Positions 6,486-14,052 of a stretch of DNA of 23,475 nt are shown here, piece by piece. The DNA is taken from positions 1-23,475 of the IMG/VR virus record IMGVR_UViG_3300010354_000676; one strand, given 5' to 3'. Positions within the stretch are counted from its first letter, which is position 1. Each line of letters begins with the position of its first letter. The notes beneath the pieces are model-generated. The model had not been told where the DNA came from. It worked only from the letters and a program-made list of their open reading frames with translations, and ran no database searches. The position numbers and the translations under genes are program-made. Source of the stretch: a virus.

Positions 6486-8170
6486 GCGACACGAACCAGA
6501 CGCCCGAGGTGAACGCAACGCTTCTCGCTGCGGTGCTAGCGAAGAAGGCAGCGGAGCGCGCCGAGCGCGCGCGGCTCGCAGCCGACAACGCGCAGGAGTT
6601 CGCTGCGGAGGCGCAGAAGGCGCTGACCACGATCAAGGTGGGGCCAGTCGGTCCCGTGGGTCCGCAGGGTCCGCAGGGCGAGCAGGGTCCGCCCGGACGC
6701 GACGGCGCAGACGGTCAGAGCATCGTGGGTCCGCAGGGACCGAAGGGCGACAAGGGCGACAAGGGCGACCAAGGCGAGAAGGGCGAACCCGGCGAGAGGG
6801 GCGCACGCGGTCCAGCAGGTCCGCGCGGTCCAGCAGGCAGCGGTGGCGCGCCTGTTCTCGTCAATCCCGAGTTTGAGACGCTGGGCGTGCGCGGCGCTGC
6901 GCGGTTCAACGACGGCGTGACGGCGAGCGGCGCAGTCAATGTCACTGGAGCAGCGACGTTCACGGGCGGCGCAACGGTGCGACCGAACGCGAGCGCGCCA
7001 ACGAGCAACGTGGTGCTAGGGCCGAGCGCAGGGATAGCACTTGGAACAGGAGCCACAGACAACGTATTCATCGGTTTGCGTGCCGGAGATTCGCAGGTCA
7101 GCGGAGATCAGTGCATTGCGATCGGAACCGATGCGCTGCAATCTGAAACGCAGTACAGCCGAAAGATCGCCATTGGGCAAGCGGCACTAGCCGCAGATAC
7201 TTCAAACTCCGGAACAACCTCGGCGAATGTCGCAATTGGCGCATTGGCGCTTACAACGACAACTGGAGCCGGACAGACTGCAGTGGGAGACGCATCATTG
7301 CGCCGCGTCAGCACTGGCACGGGCAATACCGCTATCGGGTGCTTGAGCGGACACAATATCAACACCGGATCAGCAAATGCTATTGTCGGGCAGGCGGCAA
7401 ATGCGCTGACAACTGGCAGTCACAACGTAATCATCGGATCTGCTGTTCCGGGTTCGATTGATGGTGCTGGACCATCGCTGACAACCGGCTCCGGAAACAT
7501 TCTCATAGGACGCGCAAACTGCGCCGCTGCAGACTCTAACTCCATCGTAATTGCTGGTGGCGTTAGCCCGCTATTTGGATTTGCCATCGGCGACGGCAGC
7601 AATACGACGGTGATCGGGAACACCTCGACCACATCGACGCGCATCCCCGGCGGCAACCTCACGCTCTCCAACGGCAACCTGATCCTCGGGACGAGCGGCA
7701 ACGGCATCGACTTCAGCGCGGACGGCAACGCCGCAGGCATGACGAGCGAACTGCTCGACGACTACGAGGAAGGAACGTGGACGCCGCAGTACACCAACGC
7801 AACGCCTCCGACTACCGCGTACACCATGAACAACATACGCGCGAACTACACTAAGGTCGGTCGCGTGGTGACCCTCAATTTCTACAGCCGCACGAGCAAC
7901 GTAGATACAACTGGCGCATCTGGAGCATTGCAAATCAGCGGCCTTCCGTTCACATCAGCAAGCGATGCAGGCGGAACCGTTGGACTTTGCACATCATGGG
8001 CAGGCGATTTCCCTGCGCATGGTCAGGTCACGCTAAATGCGACTGCTATAACTCTGCGATATCGAGACACATCTGATGGGGCCGATGTGTCGATGGATGC
8101 GGCGGACCTCACGACGGGAGCGGGGAACGCCAACAATCTCATCATGTCCATGACCTACTTCACGACCTAA
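6482..8170 (+). CDS. Fibre protein 1 with collagen-like stalk and beta-helical repeats
   Basis: The GTG start at 6482 overlaps the portal stop. Residues 11-50 form an Ala/Glu-rich helix likely to trimerise; about residues 54-121 are Gly-x-y collagen-like repeats rich in Pro, Lys and Asp; about 170-370 contain repeats of the kind Asn-x-Ala-Ile-Gly-x-x-Ala-Leu, resembling trimeric autotransporter and phage fibre shafts; the C-terminus has the [11 protein letters not shown] head (about residue 424 on) common at fibre tips. This supports an extended trimeric virion fibre that may contact the host surface. It is not clear whether it is attached to head or tail; its place between portal and MuF genes is odd. 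Base composition drops within the repeat region. Confidence 0.85.
   Translation: MSDTNQTPEVNATLLAAVLAKKAAERAERARLAADNAQEFAAEAQKALTTIKVGPVGPVGPQGPQGEQGPPGRDGADGQSIVGPQGPKGDKGDKGDQGEKGEPGERGARGPAGPRGPAGSGGAPVLVNPEFETLGVRGAARFNDGVTASGAVNVTGAATFTGGATVRPNASAPTSNVVLGPSAGIALGTGATDNVFIGLRAGDSQVSGDQCIAIGTDALQSETQYSRKIAIGQAALAADTSNSGTTSANVAIGALALTTTTGAGQTAVGDASLRRVSTGTGNTAIGCLSGHNINTGSANAIVGQAANALTTGSHNVIIGSAVPGSIDGAGPSLTTGSGNILIGRANCAAADSNSIVIAGGVSPLFGFAIGDGSNTTVIGNTSTTSTRIPGGNLTLSNGNLILGTSGNGIDFSADGNAAGMTSELLDDYEEGTWTPQYTNATPPTTAYTMNNIRANYTKVGRVVTLNFYSRTSNVDTTGASGALQISGLPFTSASDAGGTVGLCTSWAGDFPAHGQVTLNATAITLRYRDTSDGADVSMDAADLTTGAGNANNLIMSMTYFTT
6641..6847 (+). repeat. Collagen-like Gly-x-y repeat tract
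   Basis: About 22 near-continuous Gly-x-y triplets are coded here, with one interruption around Asp-Gly-Gln-Ser-Ile-Val. The DNA is built of repeated 9-bp units such as GGTCCGCAG and AAGGGCGAC, so length variation by slippage or recombination is likely. Confidence 0.85.
7589..7645 (+). repeat. Fibre module repeat, copy 1
   Basis: This 57-bp segment codes for Gly-Asp-Gly-Ser-Asn-Thr-Thr-Val-Ile followed by a Ser/Thr-rich stretch ending Thr-Arg-Ile. About 47 of 57 bases match 9831-9887 by eye, with no gaps. Confidence 0.75.
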
Positions 8171-8173
8171 CCC

Positions 8174-8416
8174 ATGCTCACCAAGACCACCATCGTTGAC
8201 AAGACCGAAGTCCTAGAGAACGGCTGCGTGCAGGTGCGCACCGCCATCCGCGTGATGGAGGACGGCGCGGTCCTCTCGCAGTCCTTCCACCGCCACGTAG
8301 TCGCGCCGGGGCAGGACTACAGCGGCGAGGATCCGCGCGTGCAGGCGATCTGCGATGCCGTGCATACGCCGGAGTGCATCGCGGCGTATCAGGCGAGCAT
8401 GACGAACGCAGGCTGA
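8174..8416 (+). CDS. Hypothetical fibre-associated protein, 80 aa
   Basis: A small protein with an alternating hydrophobic N-terminal part (Thr-Lys-Thr-Thr-Ile-Val-Asp), a His-Arg-His near residues 39-41 and a C-terminal helix containing Cys65 and Cys73. It sits 3 bp after fibre gene 1 and 4 bp before fibre gene 2. Small genes of this appearance are common beside phage fibre genes, and some such genes code for fibre chaperones, but I cannot assign a family here. No clear Shine-Dalgarno sequence precedes the ATG, so translation may depend on the upstream gene. Confidence 0.6.
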   Translation: MLTKTTIVDKTEVLENGCVQVRTAIRVMEDGAVLSQSFHRHVVAPGQDYSGEDPRVQAICDAVHTPECIAAYQASMTNAG

Positions 8417-8420
8417 CGCT

Positions 8421-10067
8421 ATGGCCTCGCGCATCCGCGTCAGGCGAAGCAGCGGCCCGTCCGTCTCGACCGCCACCGCAAAGGTGGTGCCGGGCGAGAT
8501 GCTTGCCGACACCACGGCAGGCACGATGTTCCTCGCGAAGGACGACGGCTCCGTTGTCAAGATGGCGATGGACGCCGATGTAGTAAAACTGACTGGCACG
8601 CAGGCTGTCGCGGGCGCCAAGACGTTCAGCGACATCACGACAATCAGCAACAGCACCGCGAGCAGCAGCACGACGACTGGCGCGCTCGTCGTTAGCGGCG
8701 GCATCGGCGTGGCTGGCGCCGTGCATTCCGGCGCTGACTCGTACTTCAACGGCATTCGCATCGGCAAGGTCGCAGGCACCAACAACACCGTCATAGGCGA
8801 CGCGGCAGGCGCATCGCTCGCATCCGGCGGCAACGAGTCGGTTCTTGTGGGCTATCAGGCCGGGGACGCGATCACCACAGGGGATAACCACGTGGCGGTG
8901 GGCGCAGGTGCGCTATCGGCGATCACCACGAACAGTAATACGGTAGCGGTGGGCTACAACGCGCTTCTTAGGTCTACGGCAGCGGATGTGGTCGCGGTCG
9001 GCTCCGAGGCGCTGGACATCAACACGCTTGGCACCGCAAACGTCGCCGTAGGTCGCTCGGCTCTCGGTGCTGCGACTACGGCAATTGCCACGGTCACAAC
9101 GACAGTCGCAGGCACGGGCGGCACGGACGGCGCGAAGACCGGGATCCAACTTGAGCGCGACAGCGGCGGGACGATGGTGACCTATCCGACCGTCAATCTC
9201 ACTGTGACAGGCGGCGCGGTGAGCGGGACGGTGACAGTTGCCACAGGCGGCAGCGGATCGACAAGCAGCACGGCAGGCGGCATCATCTTCAAGGCAAACG
9301 CGGCAGGCATTACCGCTGGCGTTCCTGCGGATTGGCGCTGCCAGTTGGCGACGGTCAGCACGGCGACAAACAACACGGCAGTCGGGCATCAGGCCGGACT
9401 GTCAATTACAACCGGTTCAGATAACACTTGTATTGGTCGCCAAGCGGGTGATGCTATTACTACTGGCGAATTCAACACGGCACTGAGTGCTGGCGCTTTA
9501 GGAGTCTGCACAACTGGTTCTTACAACGTGGCGCTAGGAACGGCATTAGGCGCGCTTACTACAGGCAATGACAATATGGGGATAGGACTATTGTCGCTGT
9601 CCTCATTGCAAACTGGGGTAAACAACGTATCCGTAGGCAGGCGCTCGTTGCAGAGCCTTACAGGTAGCGCGAGCGGGAATATCGGGATCGGCAATCAGGC
9701 AGGCCGATATCAGGGATCGGGGACGACAGAACTTACAGGCGCGACTAACTCGGTGTTCATTGGCAACACAAGTCGAGCCAACGGCACATCTCAAAGCAAT
9801 CAGGTCGTCATCGCAGGGCTGGACGGGCTAGGCGACGGAAGCAACACGACAGTTATCAACAATTCCTCGACCACCTCGACGCGCATCGCAGGCACGGCGG
9901 CGAGCGTGCTTCGCGTGGACGGCGATACGGTGCGCATCGTCAATGACCGCACCCCGGCAACCGCAGGCGCGGCAGGCAATGAGGGCGACTTCTGCTGGGA
10001 CGCCAATTACCTCTACATCTGCATTGCGGCAAACACATGGAGGCGGGTGGCACATGCAACATGGTGA
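8421..10067 (+). CDS. Fibre protein 2 with beta-helical repeats and an inserted domain
   Basis: This 548-residue virion fibre candidate has an N-terminal module with Val-Pro-Gly-Glu-Met-Leu-Ala (about residues 24-50), then a long array of repeats of the type Gly-Asp-Asn-x-x-x-Gly-x-x-Ala-Gly-x-x-Ile-Thr-Thr-Gly (about 120-215 and 313-470). The array is split by about 95 Thr/Gly/Val-rich residues (about 217-312) that do not follow the repeat. The C-terminus ends in a Gly-Asp-Phe-Cys-Trp ... Trp-Arg-Arg-Val module typical of fibre tips. A 57-bp stretch near the C-terminus is closely related to one in fibre 1. Codon composition becomes more AT-rich in the second repeat block (about nt 9380-9800). 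It has no collagen tract. Confidence 0.82.
   Translation: MASRIRVRRSSGPSVSTATAKVVPGEMLADTTAGTMFLAKDDGSVVKMAMDADVVKLTGTQAVAGAKTFSDITTISNSTASSSTTTGALVVSGGIGVAGAVHSGADSYFNGIRIGKVAGTNNTVIGDAAGASLASGGNESVLVGYQAGDAITTGDNHVAVGAGALSAITTNSNTVAVGYNALLRSTAADVVAVGSEALDINTLGTANVAVGRSALGAATTAIATVTTTVAGTGGTDGAKTGIQLERDSGGTMVTYPTVNLTVTGGAVSGTVTVATGGSGSTSSTAGGIIFKANAAGITAGVPADWRCQLATVSTATNNTAVGHQAGLSITTGSDNTCIGRQAGDAITTGEFNTALSAGALGVCTTGSYNVALGTALGALTTGNDNMGIGLLSLSSLQTGVNNVSVGRRSLQSLTGSASGNIGIGNQAGRYQGSGTTELTGATNSVFIGNTSRANGTSQSNQVVIAGLDGLGDGSNTTVINNSSTTSTRIAGTAASVLRVDGDTVRIVNDRTPATAGAAGNEGDFCWDANYLYICIAANTWRRVAHATW
9831..9887 (+). repeat. Fibre module repeat, copy 2
   Basis: Counterpart of 7589-7645 in the second fibre gene, at the junction between the repeat array and the C-terminal tip. 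Most differences are in third codon positions plus a Gly-to-Asn change. Confidence 0.75.
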
Positions 10068-10293
10068 CGAGGACATGACCGCGCAGCACCTTGCAGGGCT
10101 TGCAGCAAGCGCATCGGCGATTCGCGCGCTCATCGCGGCAGGCGACCGCAGCGACGAGGCACGCGATGCGGTGCGCCGCAACTGCGACCACATCGGGATT
10201 GCGTGCCAGTACGAGGATGTGCAGGCGAGCGGCGCCGACCTGTCCGACTACCTCTCCGCGCAGCGTGAGGGGCATGGGTGGCTGCATGTGTGA
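10054..10293 (+). CDS. Hypothetical protein, 79 aa
   Basis: The ATG at 10054 overlaps the end of fibre gene 2 by 14 bp; ATG 10075, with GACGAGG just upstream, is a good alternative start. The product is Ala-rich and mostly helical, with Cys44 and Cys51 and a His/Trp-containing C-terminus. No family is recognised. Its end overlaps the MuF gene start by 20 bp, so it is part of the same operon and probably coupled to it. It might be a small head or fibre accessory protein. Confidence 0.5.
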   Translation: MQHGDEDMTAQHLAGLAASASAIRALIAAGDRSDEARDAVRRNCDHIGIACQYEDVQASGADLSDYLSAQREGHGWLHV

Positions 10294-11218
10294 CCCCTGC
10301 ACGCATCGCGCGGTGCTGCGCGCCGTCAAGGCGCTCGCCAAGAGTCCTGCGGCGCGGTGCATCGACCCCGACGCGGCGATGCCGTGGATGCCGATGATCG
10401 CGGACAGCCAGGCCTACCGCACCAAGGATGGCGAGGTGCCGCTGCACGAGATCGAGCGGCGCGAGCTCGAGACGTTTACGCGGCGGATGCGGGACATCTT
10501 CGGCGGCTACGTCAACGACGTCATCGACGACGCCAAGGGGCGCGGGCTCACCGGGCGTGCGCAGATCACCTACGTGAGCCAGCGCATGGCGACGCTCGCC
10601 CCGCAGCTCGCGCTCGAGATCGCGCAGGTCGCGGGTCCGTACGGCCAGTTCATGGCGACCGCCGGCGTGCAGGCGGGCATATCGCAGATCGAGCAGCGCG
10701 CGCGCATCGAGATCGACTACAACGTCATCTTCGACGAGGCGAGCGAGTTCGCCGTCGAGGCGGCGCAGAACGCCGCGCAGCGCGTCGGCAACGTGGCGTC
10801 GCGCAGCATGGTCGAGCGCGTGCAGGGCACGATCGCGCGCGGCATCGAGGAGCTCAAGGACACCGACGAGGTGACGGGCGACCTCATGGACCTCGGCTTT
10901 GACGAGATCAGCGCCAACCGCATCGCGCGCACCGAGAGCGTGCGCGCCTACACAGACGGTCAGGTCGCGGCGTGGGAGGAGTCGGGCGTCGTGAGCCGCA
11001 AGGCCTGGCTCCTGTCGCCGACCTCGTGCGAGTTCTGCGAGATCGCCGCGATGGAGTACGGCGAGCAGGGCATCGCGCTCGATCAGCCGTTCTTCCAGAA
11101 GGGCGACCGGATCGTCGCGTCGGACGGTCGCGAGCTCAACCTAAACTACGAGAACGTCAACGGTCCCCCGCTCCACCCCTTCTGCCGCTGCACCCTCGTA
11201 CCAGTCGTAGACCTATGA
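10274..11218 (+). CDS. MuF/SPP1 gp7-type head morphogenesis protein
   Basis: The 314-residue protein carries the family signature in its C-terminal half: Arg-Ile-Ala-Arg-Thr-Glu at about 216-221, Cys-Glu-Phe-Cys at about 253-256 and His-Pro-Phe-Cys-Arg-Cys-Thr near 300-306. Such proteins associate with the portal and are carried in few copies inside the procapsid, where they help DNA entry or assembly. The N-terminal half is helical. GTGAGGGG just upstream supports ATG 10274; ATG 10286 is possible. The Cys-x-x-Cys and Cys-x-Cys could bind a metal. It overlaps the protease start (ATGA at 11215), the usual partner. Confidence 0.85.
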   Translation: MGGCMCDPCTHRAVLRAVKALAKSPAARCIDPDAAMPWMPMIADSQAYRTKDGEVPLHEIERRELETFTRRMRDIFGGYVNDVIDDAKGRGLTGRAQITYVSQRMATLAPQLALEIAQVAGPYGQFMATAGVQAGISQIEQRARIEIDYNVIFDEASEFAVEAAQNAAQRVGNVASRSMVERVQGTIARGIEELKDTDEVTGDLMDLGFDEISANRIARTESVRAYTDGQVAAWEESGVVSRKAWLLSPTSCEFCEIAAMEYGEQGIALDQPFFQKGDRIVASDGRELNLNYENVNGPPLHPFCRCTLVPVVDL

Positions 11219-11880
11219 ACAGCAAGCACCTACAGGCATCGATCCGCAAGGCCGCCGGCAAGGCGAGCACCTTCGTCGCCACGATCACGACTGACTCGGT
11301 GGACCGAGACGGCGAGGTCGTCGTCCCCGCCGGCATGAACAGCAAGGAGTACGAGGCGAACCCCGTCCTCCTGTACGAGCACGACGTGAAGCAGCCGATC
11401 GGGAAGATGCTGAAGATGCGCCGAAACGAGCGCAACATCGAGGCCGAGTTCGCCCTGGCGCCGCGGCCCGAGACGCATGTCGGAGAGTGGTTCCCCGATA
11501 CGGTCGCCGCCCTCATGGACTTCGGCGCCCTCAATACCATGAGCATCGGCTTCCTCGGGCTTGAGGCGCGCCCGGCCAGCAAGTCGGATAGCGAGAAGTA
11601 CGGTAGCGGCGTGCGCCGCGTCTACGGCAAGTGGAAGCTCCTTGAGGTGTCGGTGGTGTCGATCCCCGCCAATCAGGACGCCATCATCACCGCCGTCCGC
11701 AAGGGGCTATGCTCGCCCGCCGTCGCCAAGCGATTCGGCGTGACGGTGCCCGACGCGCCTGCGCCGATCCGCCGCTCGTACCGCGTCTCGGTCGCCGTGC
11801 CCGCGCTCGGTGACCTTGACCGCGTGCAGATCGTCCGCGACGAGATGGCGCGCGCACGCGGACGGCTCTACGCCGACTGA
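11215..11880 (+). CDS. HK97-type prohead protease
   Basis: The serine protease matures the procapsid by removing the scaffolding (delta) part of the capsid protein. The 221-residue sequence shows the Pro-Val-Leu-Leu-Tyr-Glu-His56-Asp motif with the catalytic His, Met-Ser110-Ile-Gly-Phe with the catalytic Ser, and the Leu-Leu-Glu-Val-Ser-Val-Val-Ser-Ile-Pro-Ala segment (142-152) of the U35 family. Length is normal. The C-terminal 55 residues are less conserved and probably self-cleaved, as is known in HK97. The ATG overlaps the MuF stop. A strong terminator follows after 17 bp, ending the packaging/procapsid operon. Confidence 0.93.
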   Translation: MNSKHLQASIRKAAGKASTFVATITTDSVDRDGEVVVPAGMNSKEYEANPVLLYEHDVKQPIGKMLKMRRNERNIEAEFALAPRPETHVGEWFPDTVAALMDFGALNTMSIGFLGLEARPASKSDSEKYGSGVRRVYGKWKLLEVSVVSIPANQDAIITAVRKGLCSPAVAKRFGVTVPDAPAPIRRSYRVSVAVPALGDLDRVQIVRDEMARARGRLYAD

Positions 11881-11897
11881 ACAGACTCTCTCCTTTG

Positions 11898-11929
11898 CCA
11901 CGGGCCGCCCGTTGTGGGGCGGCCTGTGG
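11898..11929 (+). terminator. Intrinsic terminator after the protease gene
   Basis: The arms 11898-11910 and 11917-11929 form a 13-bp GC-rich stem with a single G-U pair and a 6-nt loop (GTTGTG), followed by TGTTTC. The short T-run makes this a plausible intrinsic terminator separating procapsid genes from the capsid unit. Confidence 0.75.
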
Positions 11930-11944
11930 TGTTTCATGCGCGCC

Positions 11945-11956
11945 TAGTGTTGTGGC
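11945..11956 (+). promoter_or_regulatory. Capsid-unit promoter element TAGTGT
   Basis: TAGTGT (11945-11950) is followed by 6 nt and the triplet ATC, the same layout as the leaderless starts elsewhere but with ATC in place of ATG. Here transcription would begin about 100 nt before the capsid ATG, giving the capsid mRNA an untranslated leader with a proper ribosome binding site. It lies 15 nt after the terminator. Confidence 0.6.
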
Positions 11957-12056
11957 ATCGGTTGGTCGAGTCGGTGGGCACACGCCCGGACGAATGACCT
12001 GCGCCGGCACCGTCAATTCACCCCAAGCAACCCACCCCATTACGGGAGCGTTATTC

Positions 12057-13415
12057 ATGCGCAACATCACCGTCGCCGAGCTGCAGAAGAACCTGCAGGC
12101 TCTCGCGAACCAGAAGGGCGCGCAGGGATTCGACAAGGCCAAGGCCCTCTACCTCGAGGGCGTCATGGTCGTCGATGAGCAGGGCAACCCGCTCGACCCC
12201 AGCGCCATCAACTACGAAGTCACCATCAGCCCGGCCGCAGAGGTCGAGGAGGACGCCATGTCCGAAGATAAGCCCGAGGAGACGGCGAAGTCCGTGGCCT
12301 CCGAGGTCCGTGCAGTCATCCGCGACGAGATCGCGAAGTCTGCGTCCAAGCCCGCACCCAAGCTCGTGAAGGTCGAGAGCCCCAAGGTTCACGGCCGCCT
12401 GCGCGCGTTCAAGTCCGTCGACGAGGCGTACCGCTTCGGCCGCTGGGCGATGGCGTGCCTCGGTCACACCAAGAGCGCGCAGTGGTGCTCCGATCACGAC
12501 CTGCTCGTGACGAAGGGCCACGTCGAGGGCGTCAACACTGCCGGAGGATTCCTTGTCCCTGACGAGTTTGAGAACAGCCTCATCACCCTCCGCGACCAGT
12601 TCGGCGTGTTCCGCCAGAACGCGCGCATCGTGCCCATGTCCTCGGACGTGAAGCGCATGCCGCGCCGCGCAGGCACCGTGACCGCCTACTTCGTGGGCGA
12701 GGCGGCTGCCGGCACGCAGAGCCAGATGAGCTTCGACTCCGTGAACCTTGTCGCAAAGAAGGTCATGGTGCTCACCAAGATCAGCTCCGAGCTCTCGGAG
12801 GATGCCATTGTCTCGCTCGGCGATGACGTCGCAAACGAGGTGGCGTACGCGTTCGCCAAGAACGAAGATGATTGCGGGTTCAACGGCGACGGTACGTCGA
12901 CCTATGGCGGAATGATCGGGTTGAAGAACGCGATCGTCGCGGGCGGCACGTCGGACTCCGGCGAGACCAGCCTTGCGGACGTCAAGCTCGCGGATTGCCG
13001 CGAGGCGGTCGGCAAGCTGGCCGCGTGGGCGGACACCCCGAACACGAAGTGGTACATCAACCGCACGATCTGGAACAGCGTGTTCCTGCGTCTTGCGGAG
13101 GCTGCTGGCGGCGTGACCGCGAACGAGATCCGCGACGACCAGGGCGGCCTGTCGTTCTACGGCTACCCGGTCGTGCTCGCGCAGGCCATCCCTGCGGCGA
13201 CCACGAACGGCGACGTCCTCGCGTACTTCGGCGACCTCTCGCTCGCGGCCTACCTCGGCGACCGCCGCTCGACGACTATCGAGTTCAGCAACGCCGCGCT
13301 CAACGCGTTCGAGCAGGATGAGCTGGTGGTTCGCGCCACTCAACGATATGACATCAACGTTGCGAACGTGGGCGATGCCTCGGTCGCGGGCGCGATGATC
13401 AAGTTCACCCTCTGA
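12057..13415 (+). CDS. HK97-fold major capsid protein
   Basis: This is the main shell protein of the head. The 452-residue sequence has an N-terminal helical, charged region (about 1-115) acting as a built-in scaffold (delta domain), and the core from about 120, with Gly-Gly-Phe-Leu-Val-Pro-Asp-Glu-Phe (about 161-169) at its start and Phe-Val-Gly-Glu-Ala and Ser-Glu-Leu-Ser-Glu-Asp segments typical of the HK97 fold. Cleavage by the upstream protease is expected near residues 105-120; the exact site cannot be read. CGGGAG at 12043-12048, 8 nt before the ATG, decides the start. An in-frame ATG at 11994 would add 21 residues but has no ribosome binding site. An internal ATG at 12258 could give a core-proximal form. 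Confidence 0.93.
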   Translation: MRNITVAELQKNLQALANQKGAQGFDKAKALYLEGVMVVDEQGNPLDPSAINYEVTISPAAEVEEDAMSEDKPEETAKSVASEVRAVIRDEIAKSASKPAPKLVKVESPKVHGRLRAFKSVDEAYRFGRWAMACLGHTKSAQWCSDHDLLVTKGHVEGVNTAGGFLVPDEFENSLITLRDQFGVFRQNARIVPMSSDVKRMPRRAGTVTAYFVGEAAAGTQSQMSFDSVNLVAKKVMVLTKISSELSEDAIVSLGDDVANEVAYAFAKNEDDCGFNGDGTSTYGGMIGLKNAIVAGGTSDSGETSLADVKLADCREAVGKLAAWADTPNTKWYINRTIWNSVFLRLAEAAGGVTANEIRDDQGGLSFYGYPVVLAQAIPAATTNGDVLAYFGDLSLAAYLGDRRSTTIEFSNAALNAFEQDELVVRATQRYDINVANVGDASVAGAMIKFTL

Positions 13416-13437
13416 TCCTGAAAGGACACAGACCCCC

Positions 13438-13950
13438 ATGCTTTCCAACCAAGACGTCAAGACGATCTGCTCGAGCCCCGCGACCGTGACCAACGGCGGT
13501 ACGGGGACGTTCATCGTCGATACCCGCGGCTTCGCCGCTGCGCAGTTCGTGGTGGCCCCGTCCGCAGGGACCGGCGCCACGAACATCCCGACCGTCCTGA
13601 AGCTCGAGGAGGGCGACACGACCGCCACCTTCGGGAACCTCACGGGCTACGTCGGCGGCACCAACAGCGCCGGCGGCTTCACGATCCCCACCGCCATCGC
13701 CACGGCAGCCACCGCCGTCCAGCCCTACGTGCTGAACGTCGACCTGCGCGGCAAGAAGCGGTTCCTGAAGCTCTCGGTCAGCCCGCAGACGACGATCACC
13801 TACGGCTTCGTCTGCAGCCTGTCCCGTCCGGCGACCTCGCCGAACGTGATCGGCGAGGCGATCGCAATCCTCGGCGCCGACGGTGCGCAGGCGGCAGGCA
13901 CGACCACGGTCGGCCTCGTCGTCAACCCCGACGGCCCGATGGGCGCCTGA
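13438..13950 (+). CDS. Probable capsid decoration or head protein, 170 aa
   Basis: The gene follows the capsid gene by 22 bp with an AAAGGA ribosome binding site in the gap, and shares its transcription unit. The product is rich in Thr, Ala, Gly and Val with alternating polar and hydrophobic residues, suggesting beta structure; it has Cys residues only at about 11 and 122. There is no signal peptide or membrane helix. Small beta-rich proteins directly after the capsid gene are often decoration (cement) proteins that bind the mature shell. I see no family-specific motif, so this is inferred from place, size and composition. Confidence 0.6.
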   Translation: MLSNQDVKTICSSPATVTNGGTGTFIVDTRGFAAAQFVVAPSAGTGATNIPTVLKLEEGDTTATFGNLTGYVGGTNSAGGFTIPTAIATAATAVQPYVLNVDLRGKKRFLKLSVSPQTTITYGFVCSLSRPATSPNVIGEAIAILGADGAQAAGTTTVGLVVNPDGPMGA

Positions 13951-13956
13951 CCCATC

Positions 13957-13976
13957 TGCACGCCTTCGGGCGCGCA
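13957..13976 (+). terminator. Hairpin with UUCG loop, first of two
   Basis: TGCACGCC pairs with GGCGCGCA around a TTCG loop, with one A-C mismatch in an 8-bp stem. It starts 6 nt after the preceding stop codon. No T-run follows. Confidence 0.5.
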
Positions 13977-13997
13977 CCGTGCGCACGACGCACACCG

Positions 13998-14029
13998 ACG
14001 CAGGGGCGGCCTTCGGGTCGCCCCTGTGT
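13998..14029 (+). terminator. Strong UUCG hairpin terminator after the capsid unit
   Basis: The arms 13998-14011 and 14016-14029 form a 14-bp stem with G-U pairs at two positions and an exceptionally stable TTCG tetraloop (14012-14015). The sequence after it (CATTGG) has little T, so efficiency is uncertain. It ends the capsid unit just before the next promoter element. Confidence 0.7.
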
Positions 14030-14040
14030 CATTGGTGCGG

Positions 14041-14052
14041 TATCGTCCGCGC
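14041..14052 (+). promoter_or_regulatory. Late-type -10 element TATCGT before a probable leaderless start
   Basis: TATCGT (14041-14046) lies 6 nt before ATG 14053, directly after the UUCG hairpin. No Shine-Dalgarno sequence is present between hairpin and ATG. TGTGTC ends 10 nt upstream of the hexamer. Confidence 0.6.

Noticed and set aside
6641-6847. Tandem repeat array considered as CRISPR or non-coding satellite
   Set aside because: The units are 9 bp, in frame and code for Gly-x-y collagen triplets.
10091-10273. Longer upstream start for the MuF gene
   Set aside because: The extra 61 residues are Arg/Ala/Thr-rich shadow sequence of the preceding 79-residue gene; GTGAGGGG supports the start at 10274.
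11994-12056. Upstream in-frame ATG adding 21 residues to the capsid protein
   Set aside because: No ribosome binding site precedes it, while CGGGAG is well placed before ATG 12057.
12051-13643. 530-codon open frame on the minus strand across the capsid gene
   Set aside because: It mirrors the codons of a clear capsid gene; high third-position GC creates long antisense frames. Its translation is Arg/Val/His/Gly-rich without a domain, and it crosses the capsid promoter side with no start signals.
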